A stretch of 64,000 nucleotides of DNA, from assembly GCA_013180625.2 (NCBI GenBank), contig SNVD02007061.1, positions 62,001-126,000 of the forward strand, given 5' to 3'. The notes under the pieces are model-generated. The model worked only from the letters and a program-made list of their open reading frames with translations. It made no database searches and was not told where the DNA came from. This DNA is from Boswellia sacra (taxonomy: Eukaryota; Streptophyta; Magnoliopsida; Sapindales; Burseraceae). The position numbers and the translations under genes are program-made. Positions 1 to 10,867 of this stretch are shown piece after piece; within the stretch, counting starts at the first letter, position 1, and each line of letters opens with the position of its first letter.

Positions 1-811
1 TGAATTTGGCTAGAAATGTCATGATTAGGTTTGAATATGCCACGGATGCTATGTTTTAGGCTATAAATGCCATAATTATATACGAATTGATGTGAATGAT
101 GCTAGAATGCAATAGATAGAATTACCATGATAAAATCTAGGCTAGAATGCCATGATATTAGATTATAGCTTTGTATGATTTATAATTTGTTGATTAATCC
201 ATGAATGATAGAAGTGTAATTGTGTGAATGCCATGAAGTGGTGGTGGACTCACATTGATGGTGAGGGACCATCACTAGGAATGAATTATTAATATATGAA
301 CAGAGGTTCAATAGACGTTGAATAGACTCGTGTATGATGGTGAGGAATTCATCATCTATTGGGTCTCGAATAGGCAATTTATAATTGATATTATGGATGT
401 AATATTTTATTTTATTGAAGAATAAGTGATGTAATCCTCTCCTATTCTTCCATGTTTAATAGAAATGTAATCTTTTCTCCTCCTTCTTTCTATGTATGAT
501 ATACAACTGCCATTGATTGAACAATCACCTCATATGTTTAACGAAGATAAAAGTGAGAATGTGTGCATAATATGAACTATTTAAGTGGACTAAGTAACAA
601 CACGAGATATTCTTATTTGATATTTTCCAAGTGGAGGTCAGATTTACATCCGGACGGGTCGAAAGACTCGTACCTAACTTCCCAAACCTATCTCTGAAGG
701 GGTAGTATAGGTCCTAAAGTGAGGGATCGGATTGCCGACATTATTCCCAATTGAATAATTGGGTGTGACTCCTTGCTCTAGATGTGTCCATGACTCGTTT
801 GTGTTCCTTTA
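1..811 (+). repeat. Left copy of a long direct repeat (probable LTR, cut by window edge)
   Basis: This stretch is repeated in the same orientation from 7363, where the right copy is split by the solo LTR at 8022-9557. Similarity stops at about 811 on the left and about 9715 on the right, both just after the shared text GTGTTCCTTTA. The right copy extends further upstream than the window allows the left copy to show. Two long direct copies around an internal region suggest the LTRs of one large element. I could not find a clear primer binding site after 811, so the LTR reading is an inference. Confidence 0.6.
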
Positions 812-2294
812 AGTGCCAGTGAATCTGAGTATCATGAATGACTCGGAGCTAGTCAATCCAAGAAGAGCATCTCTTGAGTCTCCTCCTCGTATGAAGTCGA
901 GGGCTATAACGAAAAATGTCTCCTTCAGGCGGTGCAAGGACAAATAATATCTCTTGTAACCAAATCTGAGAAAGAAGAAAAAAGAAAAATAAGAAAAAAA
1001 AAAGCCTACTAAATCAAAAACCCAAGAAGGGCAACTTAGGCAAAAATTAAAGCAAGCCTACTAAGTTGAAAACCCAAAGAAGGCAGTTTAGGCAAAAATT
1101 GGAGCATAAGAAAAAAGAAGAGCCCACTGAGTTGAAACCCAAAAGGGCGGCTTAGAGCCTAAATAAAAAAAAAAAACTAGCATAAGAACAACCTGAAGAA
1201 GTAAAAGACTGCCACTGAATCTCTGACTCAGATACATCTTGACACGATCTAGTCTAATCAATGTCATAAGATGTCGATCTCTGAGACCAACTGATGAGAC
1301 CAATAGAAACTGACCGAGGAGGCAGAACTGAAGAAGGCAAAACTAACCAGGTGAAGCGTGGTCCAGCATCCTGAACAAAGGCATGATGGAGGATAATGTC
1401 AGTCTACCACCCCTGGTGTGAATGCCCATGGCAGAAATCGAGAAGTCGAAGAAATGGACAGGATCAGATGTTGATGGGGTCTGGATAGTGGGTAGAATGA
1501 GGTGCTCAGAATTGGATAAATGATGATCGAGTATAGCAGAGAATTCCTCATATAGAGGGCAAAGCTCTTGCCTGTTAAAACGGAAGATATGATCGTAATC
1601 CCAAAAGGTTATACAGTTCTTCAGAAAAGGGATGTCAAGCTTAACGTGACGAAAGAACTTTAGATGATAGAGATCGAAAAGCTCGAGTCGTTTCTAGTCC
1701 TTATCCCTCAAAGGCCTTAGAAGGGGCTGGAAAATCTGGAGAGAAGATTCAGACATGTTGAATGACACAAAGAGGTGTTAATGTTAAGAAAGAAACCCTG
1801 AGAAATGAGAGAAAAGTACACAGAAGCAGCCAAAAGGAACAGCACTTAAATAGTACATAAATCGAGGCAAAATTGTTGGAGAACCATCGTTCGGCCATCT
1901 AATTGTCGGTCAGTTGTTGTAGGATAGCCGTCAACTATCAGATATAGTCGCCCACCTATCAGATAGTCACCCGATAGTCTGATGGTTTGCCAACAGTTAT
2001 TGGGGCTTTTCAGCCCATTACGCGATCCTTCGACTTCCGAAACATGTACTGGCAAACGGTTTTGAGCGTATAGCTTCTAGATTTTGTAGTGTTGTTCAAA
2101 ATTGAATAACTAACGATATAGAAACAAATTCAAATGAATTTGGATGTAAATCAGTATAGTGCACAAAATGTATGGAAAAAAAAGTAAAGAAGTTTCACTA
2201 AATCTTTGAAATTTATTTGATTATACATCAAGAAAGTTCATACACGGAAGCAAAGTACACAGAAAATCCTGATGAAGGCCAGTAGTGACATTCC
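812..2294. other. Non-coding interior of the repeat-flanked element
   Basis: No supported gene is seen. The stretch is purine-rich around 965-1170. At about 1890-2000 there is a cluster of short direct and inverted motifs of the type CTATCAGATAG and GATAGCCG. The same motif class recurs near 4990-5095 and 6648-6787. Confidence 0.4.
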
Positions 2295-4890
2295 TCACTC
2301 ATCGCTATCATTATCAATATCAAAGAAAAAGACGGCGACCTGAGCCTGAAGGCACTCCACCTCACGTTACAGACGAATGACTTCTTGACGATCTGTCTGA
2401 CCGAGCAAAAAAATCATATAATTAGAAGAACAATTAAGATAGAAATCATACATACATGAATTATGGAAAGACACCTTACCTAATATCAGTAAGACATCTA
2501 TAACCTGACCATATTGTTTGGAAAGGTCATAGCTCTGGTATTTTCTCTATTAACTCGGCATGGGATTTATTACGGAGTAGACGATCGGTGAACTCAATTC
2601 ATCATCTTCTCTGGTTTCCTGGCCATGTTCCAAAACACTCATTTATTCTTTGGTTTGCCTCGTAGGGACGTCTTCGTACTTTGGATCGTTTACGGCGTCA
2701 TGGCATGTCATCCTCTTCGGATTGTGTCCTCTGTGCTTCAGCAAATGAGAGTCATGACCATCTTTTATTTAGTTTTCCTTTCTCATCTTCTGTATGGAGG
2801 GAGATTTCAGCTAAGACTCTCATCGTTTGGCCTTCTTTTGTTTGGCTCTCTCTACTTCATTGGGCTTCTCAACATCTTCAGGGTAGGAAGAATTTCGGGC
2901 ATATCCTTGCGCGTTTAGTCTTCTCTGCTACAATGTATTTTCTTTAGTATGAGAGGAATGATCGTGTGTATCAACAACGTTGCCGGACTCATCTTCAAGT
3001 GATTGATGAGATTTTTGCTTTGGTTCGCTCTAGGCTCCTAATCTTGGAGGCCAAGTATGTAATCAGTCTTCAACTTCGTGACATATGGGGCCTACACCGT
3101 TAGTTTATTTCTTGGATTTTGTCTATTTGTTTGGGCCACTGTGCCCCTTCATCTTTGTTGTTTTATTAAAGTCAGCCTTTTGTGGTTAGTTTTGGGCCAA
3201 TGCGCCATGTTTATTTCTTGGATTTTGTCTATTTGTTAGCTGAAGAAGCCAGAGGAGGTGGTTGTTGAGGCGCTATGGAAAAAAAAGTCGAAGTGCTTGT
3301 ACCCGAAAATGAGGCTCTCAATCTCTTCCCACGACGAACGGAAGAACTACCCGAGTGACTAGACACTGCCGAAGGATGAAGAGTGTCGGCAGCAGATCGA
3401 TCAGGCCTAGTATACAACAAGTTGGCTCGAACCCAGTTGATGTAAGAAGTCATCATCAATGAGAACTCAATGGTACTCAAGTGAAACCCGGTTATGTAGA
3501 TCGATACCTTTGGCTCCATAGCCAAGTCGATTGAATCAATCATCATAACCGGTGATGGAGGAGGAACTAAATGGCGTGTCGGGCCCTCAAACCAATCCCA
3601 CACGCGTTCACCCAAGTGCCACATCATGTTATTTACACAAGGAAGGAGGATGCGGTATAACTTGAAAGAGGCAGCAATTCTCATAGCTTTAGATGACCCC
3701 ACCACTCAGAATGAATATGCAAAAGAATAAGGCATGGTAAGAATATGGCATAAATGAAATATAGATTATAAATTCTTTGTGAGCATGTCCCAGGTCAACG
3801 TGTGAATGTAATCACGAAAGAAGTCTAGCTCGTGAGATCTCTCGAGCTCTGCACGATGTGCGGCCCACCTCTTCATCTGAGGAAAAGAAGAATCCTCACT
3901 AGAAGGAAGAAAAGATAGTATAATTCACAACTCATATGCCCACATCTATCATGGATGAATATAGAGTCAAAAAATAGGAATCATGAAGATAAAACACGAA
4001 TGTGTGAAAAAGAAAGAAGTTACCTCAATAAGTACAGCAAATCCACGAACCCTGACAATGCCTCTACAAGCCTGATCCAAGCCAAATATAGTTGACCGAG
4101 AGTAGCTCTACCCTAGTCAAAATACTTCACTCGATCAAGATCCTGGAGGGCAGGAAGTAAAGTCAAAGCAGTGGCACACATTAGAGAAAAGCATCGTGCC
4201 CAGTACATAAACTATGAAGTTGCAAGCATACTGATCCACCTTAACAGGAGTCAGATTGGACCTCTATTTTCTATATTCCTACAAACGAGCATATCGAATG
4301 GAAACATTATTCTTAACTTTCATTGCACATCCAAGAAGATCTTGGATCAATCTATGCTGATTCGCTGAGTCCGTAATATAAGCATTAATAGGAATCGGAT
4401 CACCGCTGTATGGAAGACCAGTCAAGGCGGCAATATCTAAAGGCATGATAGTCATCTTACCAACTGAAAGATGGAAGGTATGGGTCGTATCCATCCACCT
4501 CTCGCATAAAGTGGCTAATGCCCGACGATCAGTGTACTGCTAAGCACGCGAAAGACAAATGATGAACTCATAGAAACTGGTATCAATAATCCTTCTCCTC
4601 ACTATATCATTCTCTATCTCTAAGAACCAACTATGGGCTCCAGAAAATACCCCACACATCTTGTTCTAATGATAGTCCTAAAGAAAAAATTGAAATCTCT
4701 ACATAAATACAAGCCTAAATAAATTCGAATAAAATAGAAAAGGCAAAGATATGAAGAGATCGAGTACCAGATTAATTACATGAGAAGCCACATTGTAAAC
4801 AACCGGCACCTCTTGATCTTTTGGAAGACCCCTTAAAGTCAATTTCTAGATTGGATCAGACTGACCAAGGTGGATTGGATGACCCGTCAT
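2295..4890 (-). pseudogene. Broken plant mobile domain (PMD) gene
   Basis: Read on the minus strand from an ATG at 4888-4890, the first exon encodes a start beginning MTGHPIHLGQSDPI followed by a TAG stop. The most diagnostic block is at about 4395-4494, where THTFHLSVGKMTI and DIAALTGLP match the core of the plant mobile domain (aminotransferase-like, PF10536). Further conserved text continues to about 3229. A final exon at about 2295-2400 encodes a coil-like segment and an acidic tail ending DNDSDE before TGA. Several in-frame stops at probable Gln codons (the TAG at about 4839, another near 4540, and a TAA in the last exon) and the LINE fragment at about 2490-3237 show that it is dead. PMD genes are known both as host genes (MAIN/MAIL1) and inside transposons; here the gene lies antisense within a repeat-flanked element, so a transposon-borne PMD is favoured. 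Exon borders are approximate. Confidence 0.7.
2490..3237 (+). mobile_element. 5'-truncated LINE fragment (zf-RVT end)
   Basis: This segment matches about 15110-15830 of the LINE at 9808-15989. It encodes the same C-terminal zinc-binding reverse transcriptase region (zf-RVT), including RLRRHGM and CVLCASAN, with at least one in-frame stop (TAG at about 2945). It lies inside the PMD pseudogene, between its main coding part and its last exon. The expected LINE 3' end with a short A tail is missing; instead the end carries a second copy of 29 bp found at 3103-3131. The left border is approximate because similarity fades upstream of about 2510. No target duplication was found. Confidence 0.75.
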
Positions 4891-4989
4891 TAGAAAGAAG
4901 AAGTTGAGACGAACAAATAAGAAAAAATCAGCAGCGAATCAGATGAAAAAACAAAGAAGGTATGCACGAATGAAGATAAAAATAAAGGC

Positions 4990-5095
4990 TTTATAAAAGC
5001 TAACAACCACTAACCGCCGATCAGATAGCTGGGCGGCTGTTGACCGACCGTCAGGTGGCAATTAGATAGCTAGGCAGCTATCAGACAACTTGTCA
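4990..5095. repeat. Cluster of short inverted motifs (GATAGCTnGGCAGC type)
   Basis: The stretch contains repeated AGATAGCT, GGCGGCTGTT and CTATCAGAC-like words in both orientations, richer in GC than its surroundings. It is the middle of three such clusters in the repeat-flanked element (about 1890-2000, here, and 6648-6787). Confidence 0.5.
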
Positions 5096-5117
5096 GCCAT
5101 CCTCCAAATAAGGGGCA

Positions 5118-5308
5118 AAGCAGGAAAGAAAGAAAAGAAAGAAAAAATAGAAAGAAGAAAGAGAAAAGAGAGAGAGAAAAAGAAGAAAAGAAGAAAGAGA
5201 AAAGAGAAGGAAAAAGAGAGAGAAAAAAGAAAAAAGAAGAGAGAGAGAAGAGAAGGAAAAAAAGAGAAAAGAGAGAAAAGAGAAGAGACAGAAAAGAGAA
5301 AAAGAGGG
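5118..5308 (+). repeat. 190-bp purine-only (A/G) tract
   Basis: The plus strand is almost purely A and G over this range. Open frames here on both strands are low-complexity Lys/Glu/Arg or Phe/Leu/Ser strings with no protein features. It could be an expanded polypurine tract of the surrounding element, but no TG-starting LTR edge follows directly. Confidence 0.8.
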
Positions 5309-5949
5309 GAATTCCTCATCAACCTTAAGACATTTACGATGGAATCGGTGACATGTACTCGACCATGACAGTAGTTTAACAACTCACAAAGAACGAAGAG
5401 CAACCTTAGTTGATGAAATTTTCGACTGGAATCACGTGGAATAATTTTTTCAAATACCATAAAGCAGTTTGTTGAAGAACGCATCAAAAAGGTAAAAATT
5501 TGAATTAATTTTTGCAAGAATTTTTTTTTGAATTTTGCAAGAACTTTCAAAAATAAATGGAAGAATCTCTAACAACTCCAAGAATTCGAAACTCCCTAAT
5601 AAAGAATGGTGAATGTAAGAGAAGTCAAGAATGAAGAATGTCTAAAATGATCAAGAGATTTTCCCAGTGGATTGAAAGGGATCAAAGAATAGAAGTTTAG
5701 GCATGAAACCCAACAAATGCAAAGACTGAAGAAGATCGAAGAAGCATAAAGAATACTCAAAAGAAGGGCATCAAACCCAATGAATGCAAAATTTAAAGAG
5801 ATCAAAGATGAATGAAGAATGCTCAGTCGAAGGCATAAAAAATGAAAAGGTCTAAAGAAAGCGGAGCAGTGCATGATAGAAGTTTTTCCAATAGACATGC
5901 ATTATAAGGAAACCCTAAGAAGTAGGTGCACTTAAGAGTGTTTTTTTAA

Positions 5950-6175
5950 ACCCTTAGAATAGGCACAAGCCCTAAAAAGAAGGAAATCATCCTTGAATGG
6001 ACACTTTTGCCCTTAGATGGGCATATCCGCCCTTGAATGGACACACTCGCTTAGATAGGCAAGTTCACCCTTGGATGGGCACCTTAGCCCTTGAATGGGC
6101 ACATTCGCCTTAGATAGGCACGTTTCCTAGTAAGTGGGCACAATAGTTCTTGAATGGACACACACTTTGCATGAA
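5950..6175 (+). repeat. Degenerate tandem repeat, unit about 20 bp
   Basis: About ten imperfect copies of a unit close to CCCTTGAATGGGCACATTCG are arrayed here, alternating between a TTGAATGG and a TTAGATAGG version. No coding potential is seen. The array lies between the purine tract and the TATA-containing part of the right repeat. Confidence 0.75.
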
Positions 6176-6647
6176 TAGAAGGGAGTCATGAGAAAGTTTG
6201 AAAGAAGGAGGACGAAGTCGAAGATGATGAGAAAGAAGAAAGAAAGACAAAGTAAGAATACTTTATCGACTTTTGTGTCTCACAAACCTCTCCAAAGTAG
6301 GGGGTAAGCCGTAAACACTGGATTTTTGAGCTCGAGAATGAAATGAAGATGAATTTCAAGAAAGAAAAATGATCAAAATGCCCTTGAGAGTAAAGAAGAG
6401 AAGGGTGAAGAGAAGTTGGTGAATAGTATAAAAAACTGACGCATAACTTTAAAAAATCATAGAAATTAATTAAAAAAGAATCTAGTAAGGATTTATATAC
6501 CGTTACAAAGCTACGAATGTCTAGTTTCCATAGAAATTTATGGATCACAAATTGGAGTTGAACTCTGAAAGTTATGTATGACCGAAAGAACAAAGGTTAG
6601 AAGGGACTGCGTTGAAGGATGATAAAAAAGAAAGGGGCCGAAAGGAA

Positions 6648-6787
6648 ATTGGCCGGTCGGCCATCAGACAACCGCTCGACTGTTCAAGATAGCGGCTTGG
6701 CCATCTGACAACGGCTCAGCTATTGGCAAATGGTCGAGCATTCATAGATGGCCGCCCGGCTATCTGAAGATGGCTGCCTGACCGTTG
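6648..6787. repeat. GC-rich cluster of inverted motifs upstream of an LTR-type TATA box
   Basis: Words such as CGGCCATC, GATAGCGGC, TCTGACAACGGC and GATGGCCG recur in both orientations within 140 bp. The cluster lies about 60 bp upstream of the TATA box at 6847, where U3 regulatory repeats of an LTR would be expected. It resembles the clusters near 1890-2000 and 4990-5095. Confidence 0.55.
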
Positions 6788-6846
6788 TTGGTTATTTCCA
6801 GAAATTTGCTTAGAAAATTTTCTTTTTCGTTTGCACCCCTCTCCTG

Positions 6847-6852
6847 TATAAA
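6847..6852 (+). promoter_or_regulatory. TATA box of the putative right LTR
   Basis: The hexamer TATAAA follows CTCTCCTG and precedes a pyrimidine-rich leader, a typical plant core promoter layout. It lies upstream of the repeat copy that starts at 7363, so it would belong to an LTR transcribed on the plus strand. The assignment depends on the LTR interpretation. Confidence 0.4.
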
Positions 6853-7362
6853 CCCTACTCCCTCCAATTTGCAATTCACACCAATTTTCGAATACAATCA
6901 TCTCTTTCTCCCTTTTGAAGACACGCTTAAGAATTTGAGAAGTCTTTTCCAGTATTTTTTTAGGCATTTTATTGCTATAAATTCGAAAATTGTACGTCTT
7001 GAGAGCAGAATTCTCTCCTCCCTCCTATTTTCTTCTTTATTTTTTGTGCTTAGAATAAGCATGTTTAGGACTTTGTTTTTATTCTTAGAAGCATGAGTAG
7101 GGTTATTATGAATTGTTTTAACCCAATTTGTTTTGCAAGGTGGAAATGCTTGTCAAGGTAAGTCATATTTCCTTTCCTTATTTAGAAACATGCTTAAGAA
7201 TTTAATTTCTTTGCAAATGCTTAGAAATATACTTAGGAGCACATGCTTAGAACTTATATTTGCTTTGATGTATGCTAGGAAATAGCATAGAATAGGTAGA
7301 ATTACCATTTGCCTTTGAATGTCTTGTTTGAGCTAGAATAGCTATGATTGATTTCAATTGTT

Positions 7363-8021
7363 TGAATTAGGCTAGAAATGCCATGATTAGGTTAGAATAT
7401 GTCACCGATGCTATGTTTTAGGCTAGAAATTCCATGATGATATATGAATTGATGTGAATGATGCTAGAATGCAATAGGTAGAGTCATCATGATAAAATCT
7501 AGGCTAGAATGCCATGATATTAGATTATGGCTTTGTATGATTTATAATCTTTTGATTAATGCATGAATGATAAAAGTATGATTGTGTGAATGCCATGAAG
7601 TAGTGGTGGACTCACATTGATGGTGAGGGACCATAACTAGGAATTAATGATTTAATATATGAATAGAGGTTCAATAAACTCATGTATGGTGGTGAGGAAT
7701 TCATCATCTATTGGGTCTCGAATAGGCCATTTGTATTTGATATGATGGATGGAATATTTTATTTTATTGAAGAATAAAAGGATGTAATCCTCTTCCCCTT
7801 CCCCCATGTTTGATGGAAATGTAATGTTTTCTCTTCCCTTTTTCTATGTATGAATATACAACTACCATTGATTGAACAATCACCTTATATGTTTAACGAA
7901 AATAAAAATGAGAATGTGTGCATAAAATGAACCATTTAAATAGACTAAATAATAATACGGGATATTCTTATTTGGTATTTCCCAAGTGGAGGCCAGATTT
8001 ACATCTGAGCGGGTCGAAAGA
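7363..8021 (+). repeat. Right copy of the long direct repeat, first part
   Basis: It matches window positions 1 to about 652 with scattered substitutions and small gaps. The copy is interrupted after AAAGA at 8017-8021 by the solo LTR and resumes at 9558. Confidence 0.75.
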
Positions 8022-9557
8022 TGACATATCCAAAAAAGGATTATCTCCCAAGTATAAGAGTTTCGAAATAATAAACCCGGTAAGACCAGGGTCGTTCCAC
8101 GAGGAAGGAGATTTAGCACTACAAACTAAAAGAGGAGCAAATATGATATGAACAAGTCAAAGAAATGACAAGATAATATTAACAAATAAAGATAAAGATG
8201 GTAGGCAGTACTATTGACCATTCAAATATAAAACAGAAATAAAAGGTGGTAAAACCATATGTGAAAATAGGAGGTAAAACCTACCATAGCAAATAAAAGA
8301 ACAAGTTCATAAATAATAAATAAGAATACTTAAATGACATAAGTAAGAGGAATTAACACAATAATAATGAAAGCTAAGGTTAGGGGATCCGCCCTTGATA
8401 TTTCAAATAAGGATAAGTAATCCAATTATAATTCAATTGAAATCCACACATCAAGGAGGTTCTAATCGAAGATATGTCATTTAAGCCCATTTTAGTGATA
8501 TGAATTATATTTGTTTCATTACTTATACCACTTCTCGTAAATGGATTCAAGCATCCAATGTGCCAATCATGATATGTATACAACAAATCAAGGTTCCTAA
8601 CTAGATTTGTGTCGGTAAGGAAGAACCATACAACATTTAGAAAGGATCCAAGCATTTGATGTGCCAAGAATTGTCTACAATGGATCAAGACATCTACTTT
8701 ACGAGTGGTGTCAAGATTGATTAAGAAAATAAATATAAAACATATAAAATAAATATCAAAAGATTATGATTATAAAGCACATGTCAAGAGTTAGAAAATC
8801 TTTATTCTCATATCAAGGGTTTGATCCTTTCACCTAAGCAAAAGAGAATTTAGCAAGACAATATCAAAGAAAGAAAACAAATTGCAAAAAGAAGATTTAT
8901 TAATAACATAAAAACACAAGAGAGAAAAACACAATAATAAGTGATCTCAGCCAAGGCCAAGATGCACTAATGGGTCACAGGGCACCTCTATTTATAGATA
9001 CATTCAGGGGTAAATTTGTCAAATCAAAAAGGGACAATTGTAAAATATCTTGTTGATAATTTGGATCATCATGTGCACTAACTTTGACCACCAGTTTCGG
9101 CACTGGATTATTTACAATTTTGATCACCTATCTTCATGAAAGTTGTAGATATTTCTCTTAGCTTTCTAAAACATCTTGATTCATACGATTTGATCTGTAT
9201 ATCAAGAGATATAGTCAAAATACAGAGGCATGATCAGGTTGAGCCGAAACTACAGATGGGTTTACTTCAAGCCCATTTTTGGTCCATTAAGAGGCCAAAT
9301 TTGATGATACTTGTGAAATACAATCTTGTAAATAATTTAATCAGCTTTTCAACAAATTAAGATTTGCACCATTCTAATCTATAAGTAGAAAATTATGCCC
9401 ATTTTACCAAACCTATAACAAAAACCAAAATTAAGATGACGTTAATTCAAAAGATGCAAAGACTACAAATATGCTTAAGTTGAGGAATTTAATGACATTA
9501 TTAATGCAATATAATGAATTAAGCTCTTATTAAACATACATATTTAAGTGTTCATCA
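8022..9557. mobile_element. Solo LTR (1,536 bp) with 5-bp target duplication
   Basis: The insert begins TGACATATCC and ends TTCATCA, giving the TG...CA ends of an LTR. It is flanked by AAAGA on both sides (8017-8021 and 9558-9562), a perfect 5-bp target duplication. The uninterrupted sister repeat at 1-811 reads straight through this point. There is no gag or pol similarity and no second LTR inside. The segment near 8060-8105 (AATAAACCCGGTAAGACCAG) resembles text common in plant LTR elements. This is the expected product of LTR-LTR recombination. Confidence 0.82.
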
Positions 9558-9715
9558 AAAGACTCATACCTAACTTTATAAACCCATCTCTAAAGGGATG
9601 ATGGTAGTTTAGGTCCTGAAGCGAGGGATCCGGTTGCTCCCATTCATTCCCAATTGAATACTGGGGTGGCGACTCCTTTCTCTAGATGTGTCCATGGCTT
9701 TTTTGTGTTCCTTTA
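9558..9715 (+). repeat. Right copy of the long direct repeat, second part
   Basis: It continues the right repeat after the solo LTR and matches about 648-811 of the left copy (for example the shared CTCTAGATGTGTCCATG). Similarity ends at CCTTTA near 9715; if this is an LTR it would end CCTTTACA. Confidence 0.7.
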
Positions 9716-9807
9716 CATAGTGTCATGGTCGCAAATGCTTTGGCGGGATGAAAGCTCCGTTCACAATGGCCTTTTTATTATTTATGTTAGCATGTCAGGT
9801 CGTGTAA
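9716..9807 (+). mobile_element. Left remnant of a hAT-like repeat, copy 1
   Basis: The part from about 9760 (AATGGCC... TTAGCATGTCAGG) matches about 17105-17140 of the second hAT-like copy. The element continues at 15990 beyond the LINE. Its left portion is missing, presumably lost at the junction with the repeat-flanked element. The last 14 bp (9794-9807) are the left target duplication of the LINE. Confidence 0.55.
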
Positions 9808-10867
9808 GGATAGTTTCCTGCAACTTACATGCAGAAAAACGTACCCAAATTAACTTAATCCGGACCCGCTAGATGGCTAAATCCAAATTGACGGAAATAC
9901 ATTGAGATTATGTTAAGGGGGGTGATTTGGAACGGACGGAAGGCAAAGGTTTTCTGGAGGGCTAAAACAGGGCTCTATTCCTCGCCGGAGTTACTGTACA
10001 CTCTGGCCACCTGTCGATCTAGCATATAAAATTCACATATGTTATAGATCGGAGCACCCTGAGTAATCTTTATTTCTTGATTCTAATCGAATTCCTACCG
10101 GAAAGTACTCAAAATTACAAAAATCAGAGATCGAAATTACTGTTCATCGCCCGCCGACCGGCAAGTGCAGTGTCACCACCACCACCAACAATTTCATCTT
10201 GAACCAATCTACACTTTTTACTTCACACTGGCTGCCTGATTCCAGCTGCATCACGACCGTCTGTCTCTCCAAAGTTTTGGAGAGTCACTATTCACGACGG
10301 CCACCTGCAGGTGACCGGCGAGTGGCAGTTCACCGCCTTCATCGCTTTATAGATCGGCCATTGCTGACCAATCTTCCCTTCTTCGTCATCGCTGGATTCC
10401 AGTCCGAACTCCGTCAAATTGCTAGTTCTTCTATTTCAACTGTCACTATTCACGTCGTCGGTACTATTTATCCGGTCTGTACTGTTTATTGATTTGATCA
10501 GTTTGTTCTTCGGATTAAACCGTACAACTTTACTTCTTGAATATCCCCTTGAATACGTGCGGATTGCTAAATATTTTGGGGCGACGACGGTTGTGACTTG
10601 GTGAACGGTGTGCTCTTTTTGCTCTTATTTATTTTGCTCGTTATTTGTGATTGATTGTCATCAAATTGCTCTTTGGTCTTTTTGTGGATATCGTGGTTTT
10701 GTTTGACCTAGGAGTTGGTTGATTGATTGTGTTTGGATATTTCTGGAGATTTAGAGTTGACTTTGGGTTGAGTACACCTACACCATCCTTACCATGCCGA
10801 ACATTACCTACCCAAATAACCCTACCAAACCTCCCACCAAATATATCAACCCCAAAAGCAATACCAA

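Noticed and set aside
5062..5550. Open frames on both strands through the purine tract (92 and 162 aa)
   Set aside because: They are translations of an A/G-only repeat: Lys/Glu/Arg on one strand and Phe/Leu/Ser on the other, with no domain or splice context.
6186..6593. 135-aa minus-strand frame
   Set aside because: Phe/Ser-rich text opposite purine-rich repeat DNA; no family similarity.
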